A stretch of DNA of 64,000 bases, from the NCBI RefSeq assembly GCF_003590945.1, contig NZ_QYUK01000008.1, positions 620,001 through 684,000 on the forward strand, written 5' to 3'. Both the position numbers and the translations under genes were made by a program. The DNA is from Oleomonas cavernae (GTDB lineage Bacteria; Pseudomonadota; Alphaproteobacteria; Zavarziniales; Zavarziniaceae). Below are positions 1 to 8,295 of the stretch, piece after piece. The notes below the pieces were generated by a model. The model did not search any database, was not told the origin of the DNA, and worked only from the letters and a program-made list of their open reading frames with translations. The first letter of the stretch is position 1; each line of letters opens with the position of its first letter.

Positions 1-937
1 GGCGGGCCATCAGGGTGGTAGCCCGCACCAGATCGTCCTCGGTCTGCTCGCGGTCTTCCATGCAGCGGCGCCAGAACGCCTGCTCTTCCGCATCGGCGCG
101 GGCAAAGGCCAGTACCACCGGCAGGGTGATCTTGCCTTCGCGGAAATCGTCGCCCACCGACTTGCCCAGGGTCTTCTCGTCCGCCTGATAGTCGAGCGCA
201 TCGTCGACCAGTTGGAAGGCGATGCCCAGGTTGTCGCCATAGGCTTGAAGCGCTGCTTCCTCGCGCTCGTCCCGGTCGGCCACCACGGCGCCCACCCGCG
301 TCGCCGCGGCGAACAGGGCGGCGGTCTTGGCCGCGATCACCTTGAGGTAGGACTCTTCGGTGGTGGCGAGGTTGTTGGCGGTGGTGAGCTGCATCACCTC
401 GCCCTCGGCGATCACGGCGGCGGCCTCGCACAGGATCGAGAGCACCTTGAGCGAGCCGTCCTCGGTCATGATCTGGAACGAACGGGTGAACAGGAAGTCG
501 CCCACCAGCACGCTGGCCTGGTTACCCCAGACCACATTGGCGGTGGCCTTGCCCCGGCGCAGGGCCGATTCGTCGACCACGTCGTCATGGAGCAGGGTCG
601 CGGTATGAATGAATTCGACGCAGGCGGCGAGGCGAATATGGCGGATCCCGCCGCCATAGCCGCACATCCGGGCCGCCGCCAGCAGCAGCACCGGGCGCAG
701 GCGCTTGCCGCCCGAGGCGATGATATGGCCCGCCAATTCGGGGATCAGCGCCACTTCCGAGACCATGCGGGTGCGGATCTCGTGATCCACCGCGGCAAAA
801 TCGGCGGCGACCAGGGCAAGCAAGGTGTCGAGCGCGTTGGCAGATGGCGCATTGGCAGACGACGCCGCCGCCGGCCGGGCTGCCTGCCCGTCCTTGTTGC
901 GCCCGTCTTCGAGTGTTACGACCACGGCCAAGCCCAT
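1..937 (-). CDS. ispB: Octaprenyl-diphosphate synthase (polyprenyl synthetase), 3' end cut by the window edge
   Basis: Long-chain trans-prenyl transferase that makes the side chain of ubiquinone by adding isopentenyl diphosphate units to an allylic diphosphate. Visible motifs are GGKRLRP near residue 75, the first aspartate-rich motif LLHDDVVDES near residue 118, and the second motif QLVDDALDYQAD near residue 244. About 312 residues are present and the C-terminus runs off the left edge. The ATG at 937 is chosen because GCAGGAG lies just upstream, although the spacing to the ATG is short. It is divergent from the DUF2007/methyltransferase pair, an order common in alphaproteobacteria. The family assignment is secure. 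The exact chain length is inferred from the family and cannot be read from the sequence. Confidence 0.93.
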   Translation of the reverse strand, partial: MGLAVVVTLEDGRNKDGQAARPAAASSANAPSANALDTLLALVAADFAAVDHEIRTRMVSEVALIPELAGHIIASGGKRLRPVLLLAAARMCGYGGGIRHIRLAACVEFIHTATLLHDDVVDESALRRGKATANVVWGNQASVLVGDFLFTRSFQIMTEDGSLKVLSILCEAAAVIAEGEVMQLTTANNLATTEESYLKVIAAKTAALFAAATRVGAVVADRDEREEAALQAYGDNLGIAFQLVDDALDYQADEKTLGKSVGDDFREGKITLPVVLAFARADAEEQAFWRRCMEDREQTEDDLVRATTLMAR

Positions 938-1048
938 ACTCCTGCCGGCATAGAGTTGCGCGCAGCATATTGGCCCGGTCCAAGGCCGGTCAACCTAACC
1001 GATTGCGGCTCTCCGCCGCGTCACCGGCGCAACTGGGAGAATACCGAC

Positions 1049-1270
1049 GTGGAAGAACTGATCCGGACCAACGATCTCGTGCTGATTTCCTTCGTCGAAT
1101 CGATGCTGAAGGCCGAGGGAATCGTGGTCGCGGTGCTGGACGGCCACACCAGCGCCGTGGACGGGTCGCTGGGCCTGCTGCCCCGGCGGATCATGGTCGA
1201 TGTCGACGACAAGGACCGGGCCCGCTGGCTGCTGGCCCAGGCCGGCGTCGGCCACGAACTGCGGCCATGA
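1049..1270 (+). CDS. DUF2007 small protein
   Basis: A 73-residue protein that reads as a DUF2007 (putative signal-transducing) domain: an N-terminal acidic VEELIRTND segment, FVESMLKAEGI, a Gly/Leu-rich turn, PRRIMVDVDDKDRARWLL and a C-terminal tail. The GTG at 1049 is preceded by GGGAG at 1035. The reading frame stays open further upstream, but that part is the antisense of ispB and is not protein-like. Its stop overlaps the ATG of the next methyltransferase gene (ATGA), so the two are probably translationally coupled. The biochemical role of the family is not established. Confidence 0.8.
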   Translation: MEELIRTNDLVLISFVESMLKAEGIVVAVLDGHTSAVDGSLGLLPRRIMVDVDDKDRARWLLAQAGVGHELRP

Positions 1271-2001
1271 GCGATTTCAGCGTCACCGAGAATACCCTGC
1301 TGGGCGGCCGCGTCCGCCTGCTGCAGCCCGCCCAGGGCTATCGCGCCGCGATCGACCCGATCCTGCTGGCCGCCTTCGTCGCCGCGCCCAAGGGCGCCAA
1401 GGTGCTGGACATGGGCTGCGGCACCGGCGCCGCCCTGTTCTGCCTGGCCGCCCGCCGGCCCGACCTGCGCCTGACAGGTCTCGACGCCAATCCCGCCGCG
1501 CTGGAACTCGCCGCCCGCTCCACCGCCCTGAACGGCATGGCGGAGCGGGTGCAGTGGCAGCAGCGCGCGATCGAGGACGGCGTCCCCCGCCAGGGCTTCG
1601 ACGCGGTCATGACCAACCCGCCCTATCTGGAGGCCGGCCGCGGCACCGTGCCGGCCGAGGACCTGCGCGACGCCCATATGGAAGGTGGTGCCGACTTGGG
1701 CACCTGGATCGACGAGGCGATCAAGGCGCTGAAGCCCAAGGGTCGCCTGCACCTGATCCACCGGGCCGACCGCCTGCCCGAAATCCTCTACCGCATCGAA
1801 GGCCGCCTGGGCGCCATCACCATCCTGCCCCTGTGGCCCAAGGCGGGTGCCGAGGCCAAGCGGGTGCTGGTGGCCGGCACCATGGGCCGCAACACCCCGG
1901 CCAGCCTCCTGCCCGGCCTGGTCCTGCACCAGGCCGACGGCGCCTTCACCGCCGCCGCCCAGGCTGTGCTGCGCGACGGCGGCCCCTTGCCGGCTCAATA
2001 G
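1267..2001 (+). CDS. Class I SAM-dependent methyltransferase of the TrmN6/YfiC type
   Basis: A 244-residue Rossmann-fold methyltransferase. The SAM-binding loop is VLDMGCGTGAAL near residues 45-56, an acidic GLDANP follows, and the amino-methylating signature NPPY lies near residue 118. NPPY marks N6-adenine or glutamine methylation, and in this compact architecture the usual assignment is modification of A37 in tRNA1(Val). The substrate is inferred from family membership only. The start codon overlaps the stop of the DUF2007 gene, and the stop overlaps tail-to-tail with the DUF1127 gene. Confidence 0.82.
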   Translation: MSDFSVTENTLLGGRVRLLQPAQGYRAAIDPILLAAFVAAPKGAKVLDMGCGTGAALFCLAARRPDLRLTGLDANPAALELAARSTALNGMAERVQWQQRAIEDGVPRQGFDAVMTNPPYLEAGRGTVPAEDLRDAHMEGGADLGTWIDEAIKALKPKGRLHLIHRADRLPEILYRIEGRLGAITILPLWPKAGAEAKRVLVAGTMGRNTPASLLPGLVLHQADGAFTAAAQAVLRDGGPLPAQ

Positions 2002-2198
2002 GGCTGGTCGCCCCGCACCGCCGCCTCGATCTGCGAGCGGTGCAACCCGATGTCGCGCAGCAGGTGGGCATCCATGTTCTGGAGGGCCCGCCGCGCCCGG
2101 CGCCGCTCCAGGAAAGCGGCCAGGGCAGGCCACAGGTGCTGCAACACCCCCGCGCGGGGCAGAGACGGCGACGAGACGGTACTCGACGGCGAACGCAT
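1995..2198 (-). CDS. DUF1127 (YjiS-like) small basic protein
   Basis: A 67-residue Arg-rich protein whose C-terminal half carries the DUF1127 signature: RRRARRALQNMDAHLLRDIG followed by LHRSQIE. Such proteins are common in alphaproteobacteria, and some have been linked to phosphate, carbon or RNA metabolism. No function is claimed here. The start at 2198 is supported by a strong GAAGGAGGAATC ribosome site directly upstream, so the longer reading frame back to 2282 is not used. It is divergent from the LysR gene, and the last seven bases overlap the methyltransferase gene on the other strand. Confidence 0.82.
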   Translation of the reverse strand: MRSPSSTVSSPSLPRAGVLQHLWPALAAFLERRRARRALQNMDAHLLRDIGLHRSQIEAAVRGDQPY

Positions 2199-2269
2199 GA
2201 TTCCTCCTTCAGGCCCGCCTGAGCGCGCCCGCTGAACAGCACTGTCATGTCGATGAGTTCGACAAGGCG

Positions 2270-2338
2270 CAGTGAACCACATCCTGATTAATTGAAAAAT
2301 TTTATTGTTTTTATGAAAACCATATTCAATTTTTATAT
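2270..2338. promoter_or_regulatory. AT-rich divergent control region between the DUF1127 and LysR genes
   Basis: A sharply AT-rich stretch in a GC-rich surround, with repeated ATTGAAAAA / AATTTTTAT-like segments, ends immediately before the LysR start codon. LysR genes commonly bind and repress their own divergent promoter, so this is the likely operator and promoter. No confident -35/-10 pair was chosen, and there is almost no room for a 5' leader. Confidence 0.45.
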
Positions 2339-3247
2339 ATGCGAGATTTCAACCTGGACCAGCTCCGCAGCTTCCTTGCCGTAATCGAGCTGGGCAATTT
2401 CTCGGCCGCGGCCCGGCAGTTGAACCTCAGCCAGCCGGCGGTCAGCATCCAGGTCCGCGAACTCGAATCCCGGGTCGGCCTGCGCCTGATCGAGCGCCTG
2501 GGCAAGCGGGCCTTCCCCACCGCTGCCGGCACCGATCTCGCCGCCCACGCCCGCCGCATCCAGGCGGAGGTCGAACAGGCCGACCTGACCATGCACCGCC
2601 ATCGCGACGGCTACCTGGGCAAGGTGCGCATCGGCAGCGGGGCGGCGACCTTGACCTACCTGCTGCCGCCGGTGTTGCGGCGCCTGCGCGACAGCCACCC
2701 CAACGTCGAGGTTTCGGTGGTCACCGGCACCACCTCAGGCATCGTCGAACAATTGCTGGCCAACCGGCTGGACCTGGGGGTGGTCACCCTGCCGGCCCAG
2801 CATCCGCTGATCGAGATCACCCCGATCAATACCAAGCAACTCGTTGCCATCCTCCCCGGCGACCGGCCGAACCTGCCCGACCGCCCGCGCCCGGCCGACC
2901 TGGCCAACATGCCCCTGGTGATCGAGGAACGCGGTTCCAACCTCACCGCCCTGATCCTGGAATGGCTGGCGGCCGGCGGCGTCCGCCCCCAGCCGATCCT
3001 GGAATACAACGGCCTGGAGGCGGTGAAGGCGATCGTCGGCGCCGGCCTGGGCTACACCATCATCCAGACCGAGGCGGCGATGGACGGCGTCGCCCGCGAC
3101 CGCTTCGTGGTCCGCCCGCTCGACCCGCCGCTCAGCCGCGTCATCGCCCTGGCCCAGCGCCGCGACAAGCCCGACAGCCTGGCCCTGCGCCTGGTGCGCG
3201 ACGCGGTGATGACGCTCGGCGCCGCCCCGCCGACGCTTAAGGCTTGA
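2339..3247 (+). CDS. LysR-family transcriptional regulator
   Basis: A 302-residue protein of normal LTTR length. The N-terminal winged helix-turn-helix spans residues 1-60 and includes LRSFLAVIELGNFSAAARQL and LSQPAVSIQVRELE. The effector-binding PBP2-like domain covers about residues 90-295, with GIVEQLLANRLDLGVVTLP typical of its first lobe. The ATG at 2339 lies directly after AT-rich DNA. It sits between the divergent DUF1127 gene and the downstream S49 peptidase gene. The effector and targets cannot be read from the sequence. Confidence 0.9.
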   Translation: MRDFNLDQLRSFLAVIELGNFSAAARQLNLSQPAVSIQVRELESRVGLRLIERLGKRAFPTAAGTDLAAHARRIQAEVEQADLTMHRHRDGYLGKVRIGSGAATLTYLLPPVLRRLRDSHPNVEVSVVTGTTSGIVEQLLANRLDLGVVTLPAQHPLIEITPINTKQLVAILPGDRPNLPDRPRPADLANMPLVIEERGSNLTALILEWLAAGGVRPQPILEYNGLEAVKAIVGAGLGYTIIQTEAAMDGVARDRFVVRPLDPPLSRVIALAQRRDKPDSLALRLVRDAVMTLGAAPPTLKA

Positions 3248-3282
3248 GACGCGGCCACCGCTACCCCATCTTGTGCCTCATC

Positions 3283-4152
3283 ATGTCCTTCATCGATCGT
3301 CTTCGCCGCCTGCTGCCCGCCGCCCTCGGCGGCCAGCGTCCCCCTGTCGTCGCGGTGCTGCGCCTGGAAGGCGTGATCGGGGGGCTGGGCGGGTTGCGCC
3401 AGGGCCTGACTATTTCCAGCACCGCCGAACTGATCGAGCGCGCCTTCAGGGTGAAGCCGCTGTCGGCCGTGGCCCTGGTGATCAACTCGCCCGGCGGCGC
3501 CGCGGCCCAATCGGCCCTGATCTACCAGCGCATCCGGGCGCTGGCCGAGGAGAAGAACATCCCCGTCTTCGCCTTCTGCGAGGATGTGGCGGCCTCGGGC
3601 GGCTATATGCTGGCGATCGCAGCCGACCGCATCTATGCCCATCCCATGTCGATCGTCGGCTCGATCGGCGTGGTCTCGGGCGGTTTCGGCTTCGAGAAGG
3701 CGATCGAGAAGCTAGGGATAGAGCGCCGCCTCTATACCGCCGGCGAGAACAAGCGGCGCCTCGACCCGTTCCTGCCGGAAAAGGCAGAAGACATCGAGCG
3801 GCTGAAGGAATTGCAGGCCGACGTGCATACCGGCTTCAAGGACATGGTCACCGGCCGGCGCGGCGGCAAGCTGACCGCCGGGGCCGACGTCCTGTTCAAC
3901 GGCGATGTCTGGATCGGCCAGCGCGCTGTGGACCTGGGGCTGATCGACGGTGTCGGCGAAATCCGCACCACGCTCAAGGCCGAATACGGCCCCAAGGTGC
4001 GCCTGGTGCCGATCGCCCATCGCGGCCGCCGGCTGTTCCCCTTCGGGCCTCGCATCGGTGCCGAAAGCGCCCCCGGCCTGGGCGAAGGCCTGGCCGGCGG
4101 CCTGATCGCCACGGTCGAAGCGCGCGGCCTGTGGTCGCGTTTCGGCCTCTGA
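3283..4152 (+). CDS. S49-family signal-peptide-peptidase-like protease (SohB/SppA type)
   Basis: A 289-residue single-domain S49 serine protease. The nucleophile serine is in AASGGYML near residue 105, and the general-base lysine is expected in AGENKRRLDPF near residue 157. The ISPxGxV-like turn appears as VINSPGGAAAQSA, and SIVGSIGVVSGG follows the nucleophile. A short hydrophobic N-terminus (LRRLLPAAL) may associate with the membrane, but no long signal peptide is seen. The ATG at 3283 is preferred over a TTG at 3244 because the extra 13 residues do not look conserved. The family normally degrades cleaved signal peptides or membrane fragments. Confidence 0.87.
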   Translation: MSFIDRLRRLLPAALGGQRPPVVAVLRLEGVIGGLGGLRQGLTISSTAELIERAFRVKPLSAVALVINSPGGAAAQSALIYQRIRALAEEKNIPVFAFCEDVAASGGYMLAIAADRIYAHPMSIVGSIGVVSGGFGFEKAIEKLGIERRLYTAGENKRRLDPFLPEKAEDIERLKELQADVHTGFKDMVTGRRGGKLTAGADVLFNGDVWIGQRAVDLGLIDGVGEIRTTLKAEYGPKVRLVPIAHRGRRLFPFGPRIGAESAPGLGEGLAGGLIATVEARGLWSRFGL

Positions 4153-4162
4153 GGAACCGGCG

Positions 4163-4375
4163 GTGGGCCTGCTCCTCAAAATCGCGGCGATCCTGATCGG
4201 CCTGGGCCTGCTCTATGTCTCGATCAAGCGGCTGATCCTGGGCAACGCCCCCAGGAAGCCCGAAGTGCCGCCGGCCAAGCCCAGCCGCCCGGAAAGCCTG
4301 ACCGCCGAGGACCTGGAACGCTGCCCCCGCTGCGGCGCCTACGTGCCCAAGAACCACGTCTGCGAGCGGTCCTGA
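4163..4375 (+). CDS. Small membrane protein with a C-terminal zinc-ribbon-like motif
   Basis: A 70-residue protein. Residues 3-26 form one transmembrane helix (LLLKIAAILIGLGLLYVSI). A proline-rich linker follows, then a short CPRCGAYVPKNHVC knuckle that could bind a metal. The layout resembles the PP0621 family of small proteins, but the match is from memory and the function is unknown. The GTG start has GAGGAA upstream. It is 10 bases downstream of the S49 peptidase stop and is probably co-transcribed with it. Confidence 0.72.
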   Translation: MGLLLKIAAILIGLGLLYVSIKRLILGNAPRKPEVPPAKPSRPESLTAEDLERCPRCGAYVPKNHVCERS

Positions 4376-4380
4376 CCAAA

Positions 4381-4520
4381 CCCCTCTCCGCCGCTTGCGG
4401 GGGAGAGGGCGAGGCCCGACGCGCAAGCGGCGGGAGGGTGAGGTGGTGGACCGGGCGAAAGCCTGCTTTACGCCGTCAACCCACCTCACCCAACCCTCTC
4501 CCCCTGAAGGGCGGAGAGGG
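4381..4520. repeat. Intergenic palindromic repeat, CCCCTCTCC type (family D)
   Basis: The two ends are inverted copies (CCCCTCTCCGCC at 4381 and GGCGGAGAGGG at 4510), with nested inverted segments GGGAGGGTGAGGTGG and CCACCTCACCCAACCCTC. It lies between two convergent genes and could act as a bidirectional transcription end or mRNA-stabilising fold. Only one copy is seen in this window. Confidence 0.75.
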
Positions 4521-4531
4521 CTCTTAGCGAC

Positions 4532-5002
4532 TCAAAGCGCCGGAATGCGCAGGTTCTGGCCGGGATAGATCTTGTCGGGATCCTTCAGCATCGGCTTGTT
4601 GGCCTCGAAGATCACCGTGTACTTGCCGCCCTTGCCCTTGCCGTAGTGGCTCTCGGCGATCTTCCACAGGGTGTCGCCCTTGACCACGGTATAGAAGGTC
4701 GACGCCGCCTCGCCGTCGGGCGTCGTGATGCTTTCGCTGACCCGGGCCACCCCGGCGATGTTGCCGGCGGCCAGAATCGCCTTCTCCCGCGCCTCGTTGG
4801 ACGCGGCCGTGCCGGACACCTCGACCGTGTCGCCGTTCAGCTTCACCTGAATGTCGTCGACCGCCAGGTTCAGCTTGGCCACCAGCGCCTGGACCTGTTC
4901 GGCCGTCGGCGGCGGGGTCACTTCCTTGCTTTCCGAGGTCGCCGGCGCCCCGCCGATCCCCAAACGCTCGCCCGCGGCCTTGATGAAGTCGAAAACGCCC
5001 AT
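4532..5002 (-). CDS. kbp: BON + LysM domain protein, Kbp (YgaU)-like
   Basis: A 156-residue soluble protein with no signal peptide. It begins MGVFDFIKAAGERLG, which closely resembles the start of the E. coli potassium-binding protein Kbp. A BON domain (about residues 45-97, VDDIQVKLNGDTVEVSGTA) is followed by a LysM domain (about 103-155, YTVVKGDTLWKIAESHYGKG to YPGQNLRIPAL). In E. coli the protein binds potassium in the cytoplasm, and the same role is inferred here from the shared two-domain layout. The ATG at 5002 is chosen because of a good CAGGAGAG site. The frame extends upstream to 5086 without protein character. Confidence 0.85.
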   Translation of the reverse strand: MGVFDFIKAAGERLGIGGAPATSESKEVTPPPTAEQVQALVAKLNLAVDDIQVKLNGDTVEVSGTAASNEAREKAILAAGNIAGVARVSESITTPDGEAASTFYTVVKGDTLWKIAESHYGKGKGGKYTVIFEANKPMLKDPDKIYPGQNLRIPAL

Positions 5003-5109
5003 TGCTGCTCTCCTGAACCAGTTGCGAATCCCGGTAAGCCATACAGGGCCCACTCTAGCCACCGGCGGTGACAGCACAAAGTCCAATGACCCTGCGGCAG
5101 GCGGCGGGG

Positions 5110-5138
5110 TTGACCCGACCGGGGCCGGCTTCTACTTT
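5110..5138 (+). promoter_or_regulatory. Possible promoter for glyQS
   Basis: TTGACC at 5110 and TACTTT at 5133 are separated by 17 bases and lie about 40 bases before the glyQ start. The -35 is good and the -10 is weak. This is a pattern match only. Confidence 0.35.
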
Positions 5139-5178
5139 CGCGGCCACCTTCACGCCTTGGCCCAGGTAGTACAGTCTC

Positions 5179-6060
5179 ATGTCGGCGCAATCGGCGGCGA
5201 AAGCCCCGCCCTTCCAAGAACTGATCCTCACGCTTCAAACCTATTGGGCTCGCCAGGGCTGCGTGCTGATGCAGCCCTATGACATGGAAGTGGGCGCCGG
5301 CACCTTCCACCCCGCCACCACCCTGCGCTCGCTGGGCCCCAAGCCGTGGAACGCGGCCTATGTCCAGCCGTCGCGCCGGCCCAAGGACGGCCGCTATGGC
5401 GAGAACCCCAACCGCCTCCAGCACTACTACCAGTTCCAGGTGATCCTGAAGCCCAGCCCGGCCGACGTGCTGGACCTCTACCTGGGCAGCCTGAAGGCCT
5501 TAGGGATCGATATCGACAACCACGACATCCGCTTCGTCGAGGACGACTGGGAAAGCCCGACTCTGGGCGCCTGGGGCCTGGGCTGGGAAGTCTGGTGCGA
5601 CGGCATGGAGGTGAGCCAGTTCACCTATTTCCAGCAGGTCGGCGGCATCGATTGCGATCCGGTCAGCGCCGAGATCACCTATGGCCTGGAGCGCCTGGCC
5701 ATGTATGTCCAGGGCGTGGACAGCATCTACGACATCGAGTGGAACGGCAAAGGCGTCAAATACCGCGACGTCTACCACCAGGCCGAACGCGAATTCTCCG
5801 CCTTCAATTTCGAACACGCCAACACCGATCGCCTGTTCCAGCACTTCAAGGACGCGGAGGCGGAGTGTCAGTCGCTCCTCGCCGTGCCGCTGGCCCTGCC
5901 CGCCTATGACCAGTGCATGAAGGCCAGCCACCTGTTCAACCTGCTCGATGCCCGCGGCGTCATCTCGGTGACCGAGCGCGCCGCCTATATCGGCCGCGTG
6001 CGCACGCTGGCCAAGGGCTGCTGCGAAGCCTGGGTTGCCTCTCAAGTGGAGGCCCAGTGA
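5179..6060 (+). CDS. glyQ: Glycine--tRNA ligase alpha subunit
   Basis: A 293-residue catalytic subunit of the tetrameric bacterial glycyl-tRNA synthetase. Family-specific stretches are clear: [75 protein letters not shown] and [20 protein letters not shown]. The alpha subunit activates glycine with ATP and transfers it to tRNA(Gly) together with GlyS. The stop overlaps the glyS start by one base (TGATG), so the two are coupled. The length is normal for the family. Confidence 0.97.
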   Translation: MSAQSAAKAPPFQELILTLQTYWARQGCVLMQPYDMEVGAGTFHPATTLRSLGPKPWNAAYVQPSRRPKDGRYGENPNRLQHYYQFQVILKPSPADVLDLYLGSLKALGIDIDNHDIRFVEDDWESPTLGAWGLGWEVWCDGMEVSQFTYFQQVGGIDCDPVSAEITYGLERLAMYVQGVDSIYDIEWNGKGVKYRDVYHQAEREFSAFNFEHANTDRLFQHFKDAEAECQSLLAVPLALPAYDQCMKASHLFNLLDARGVISVTERAAYIGRVRTLAKGCCEAWVASQVEAQ

Positions 6061-8285
6061 TGCCCGAGTTGCTGATCGAGATCCGCTGCGAGGAAATTCC
6101 GGCCCGCATGCAGCCCCGCGCCGTCGAAGACTTCAAGCGTCTCATCACCGACGGCCTCAAGGCCGTGGGCCTGAACTTCACCCAGGCCCGCGCCTTCGTC
6201 ACCCCGCGCCGCCTGGCCCTGGTGATCGACGGCCTGGACGCCGCCCAGGCGGATCTCAAGGAAGAACGCCGCGGCCCGCGCGTCGGCGCGCCCGAGCAGG
6301 CGATTGCCGGCTTCTGCACCTCGGCGGGTATCGCCCGCGAGGCGCTGGAAGTGCGCGAGACCGACAAGGGCAGCTTCTATATGGCGACGATCGAGCGGCG
6401 CGGCCGCCCGACCACCGATGTGATCGCCGAGCTGCTGCCCCAGGTCATGTGGAGCTTCCCATGGCCTAAGTCGCTTCGTTGGGGCGGCTCGGAGAACGGT
6501 TTGAGTTCGAAATTTAAGTGGGTCCGCCCCATCCATTCGATGATCGTCCTTTTCGATGGATCAGCGGTGCCTGTGAAGACCTCGCCAGGGATCGGTCAAG
6601 CGGCCATTGGATCTTCCATGGTGGTGGGCGATACCGGTCACAATATATCCTCGGGCAGTGTCACGGCCGGCCACCGCTTCATGGGCGGCGCGCCGTTCGA
6701 GGTCTCGTCCTTCGCCGATTACGAGGCCAAGCTTCGCCGCGCCTATGTCATGCTGGACCCGGAGGAGCGCAAGCGCGCGATCTGGCAGGACGCGGCCCTG
6801 ATCGCGGGTCAAGCGGGCCTTGAAGTGACGCCCGATCCGGACCTGCTGGACGAGGTCGCCGGCCTGGTCGAATGGCCGGTGCCCCTGATGGGCAGGATCG
6901 ACGACGAATTCATGACCGTCCCGGCCGAGGTCCTGACCTCGACCATGCGCGCCAACCAGAAATACTTCGCCCTGCGCGACCCGCAGACGGGCAAGATGGC
7001 CCCGCGCTTCCTGACCGTCGCCAACCTGCTGGCCAAGGACGGCGGCACCGCCATCGTGGCTGGTAACGAGCGCGTGCTCCGCGCCAGGCTGTCGGACGCC
7101 AAGTTCTTCTGGGACAACGACCTGAAGGTGCGCCTGGAAGACCGTGTGGCGTCGCTCGATGGCATCGTGTTCCACGCCAAGCTTGGCACCGTAGGCGCCA
7201 AGGTCGCCCGTGTCCGCAACTTGGCACATGCAATTGCCCGTGAGATCGAGGCCGATCTCGCCTTGACCGATCGCGCGGCCCTCCTCGCCAAGGCGGATCT
7301 GGTTTCGGGTGTCGTCGGCGAATTCCCCGAAGTCCAGGGTGTCATGGGTCGTTACCTGGCCGAGAACGACGGCGAACCCGGTGAGGTCGCTGCCGCCATC
7401 GCCGACCATTGGAAGCCGCAAGGTCCAGGCGACGATTGCCCGGTGGCGCTGGTCTCCATCGCGGTAGCGCTTGCAGACAAGATCGACACGTTGACGGGCT
7501 TCTATTTTATCGGGGAAAGGCCAACCGGATCTAAAGATCCATTTGCACTCCGCCGCGCGGCCCTTGGCGTTATTCGGTTAGTGCTCGAGAACAAAATTCG
7601 AATCAATCTTGGGACAGTGATCAGAGAGGCATTTGTGCCTTTCAATGAAACAATGGTTTCCCCAGATACGCGGTCATCGGAGACATTCACCCTGAGTCAG
7701 AGTGGGGCAACCGGTTCGCAACACATTACCGTTCCACCAGCTTCAATAGTCGCAATCAGATCTCAACTCCTGCAGTTCTTAACTGACAGGCTGAAGGTTT
7801 CCTTGAAAGAACAGGGCACTGCGCACGACCTTATCAACGCTGCCTTGGGCGACGGCACGGAAGATGACCTGACGCGCCTAGTGGCGAAGGTCGAGGCGCT
7901 GAAATCCTTCCTCGACACCGAGGACGGCAAGAACGTGCTGGCCGCCTATCGTCGGGCGTCCAACATCCTCCGCATCGAGGAGAAGAAGGACGGCACCGCT
8001 TACGCCGGACCGGCTGATCGCGCCCTGTTCGCCGCCGATGAGGAGCGCGCTCTGGGCGCCCGGCTGGACGAGGTGCTGCCACTGGCCCGTGCCGCCCTGG
8101 CCAAGGAAGGCTTTGCCGAGACGATGCAGGCACTGGCCCTGCTGCGCAAGCCGGTCGATGCCTTCTTCGAGAAGGTCACCGTCAATGCCGACGATGCGGC
8201 CCTCAGGGTCAATCGTCTGAAACTTTTGGCCGAGATCCGCGCAACCTTGAGCGAAGTCGCGGATTTCTCGCGTATCGAGGGATAG
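6060..8285 (+). CDS. glyS: Glycine--tRNA ligase beta subunit
   Basis: A 741-residue beta subunit beginning [20 protein letters not shown]. It recognises tRNA(Gly) and includes an HD-like domain and a C-terminal anticodon-binding region. Conserved parts include WVRPIHSM, TAGHRFMG, DFPEV-like GEFPEVQGVMGRYLA, and DKIDTLTGFYFIGERPTGSKDPFALRRAALG. It is somewhat longer than many GlyS proteins because of a polar stretch near residues 525-565 (VSPDTRSSETFTL onward). Two internal stretches, about 6465-6660 and 7490-7830, are much less GC-rich and use different codons from the rest of the gene while keeping the frame open. That suggests recombination within the gene. ppdK follows after 10 bases. Confidence 0.95.
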   Translation: MPELLIEIRCEEIPARMQPRAVEDFKRLITDGLKAVGLNFTQARAFVTPRRLALVIDGLDAAQADLKEERRGPRVGAPEQAIAGFCTSAGIAREALEVRETDKGSFYMATIERRGRPTTDVIAELLPQVMWSFPWPKSLRWGGSENGLSSKFKWVRPIHSMIVLFDGSAVPVKTSPGIGQAAIGSSMVVGDTGHNISSGSVTAGHRFMGGAPFEVSSFADYEAKLRRAYVMLDPEERKRAIWQDAALIAGQAGLEVTPDPDLLDEVAGLVEWPVPLMGRIDDEFMTVPAEVLTSTMRANQKYFALRDPQTGKMAPRFLTVANLLAKDGGTAIVAGNERVLRARLSDAKFFWDNDLKVRLEDRVASLDGIVFHAKLGTVGAKVARVRNLAHAIAREIEADLALTDRAALLAKADLVSGVVGEFPEVQGVMGRYLAENDGEPGEVAAAIADHWKPQGPGDDCPVALVSIAVALADKIDTLTGFYFIGERPTGSKDPFALRRAALGVIRLVLENKIRINLGTVIREAFVPFNETMVSPDTRSSETFTLSQSGATGSQHITVPPASIVAIRSQLLQFLTDRLKVSLKEQGTAHDLINAALGDGTEDDLTRLVAKVEALKSFLDTEDGKNVLAAYRRASNILRIEEKKDGTAYAGPADRALFAADEERALGARLDEVLPLARAALAKEGFAETMQALALLRKPVDAFFEKVTVNADDAALRVNRLKLLAEIRATLSEVADFSRIEG

Positions 8286-8295
8286 GAGTGGCGTC

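Noticed and set aside
212-1048. Upstream extension of the DUF2007 frame over ispB
   Set aside because: It is antisense to the conserved prenyl-synthetase domain; only the part after 1049 is protein-like.
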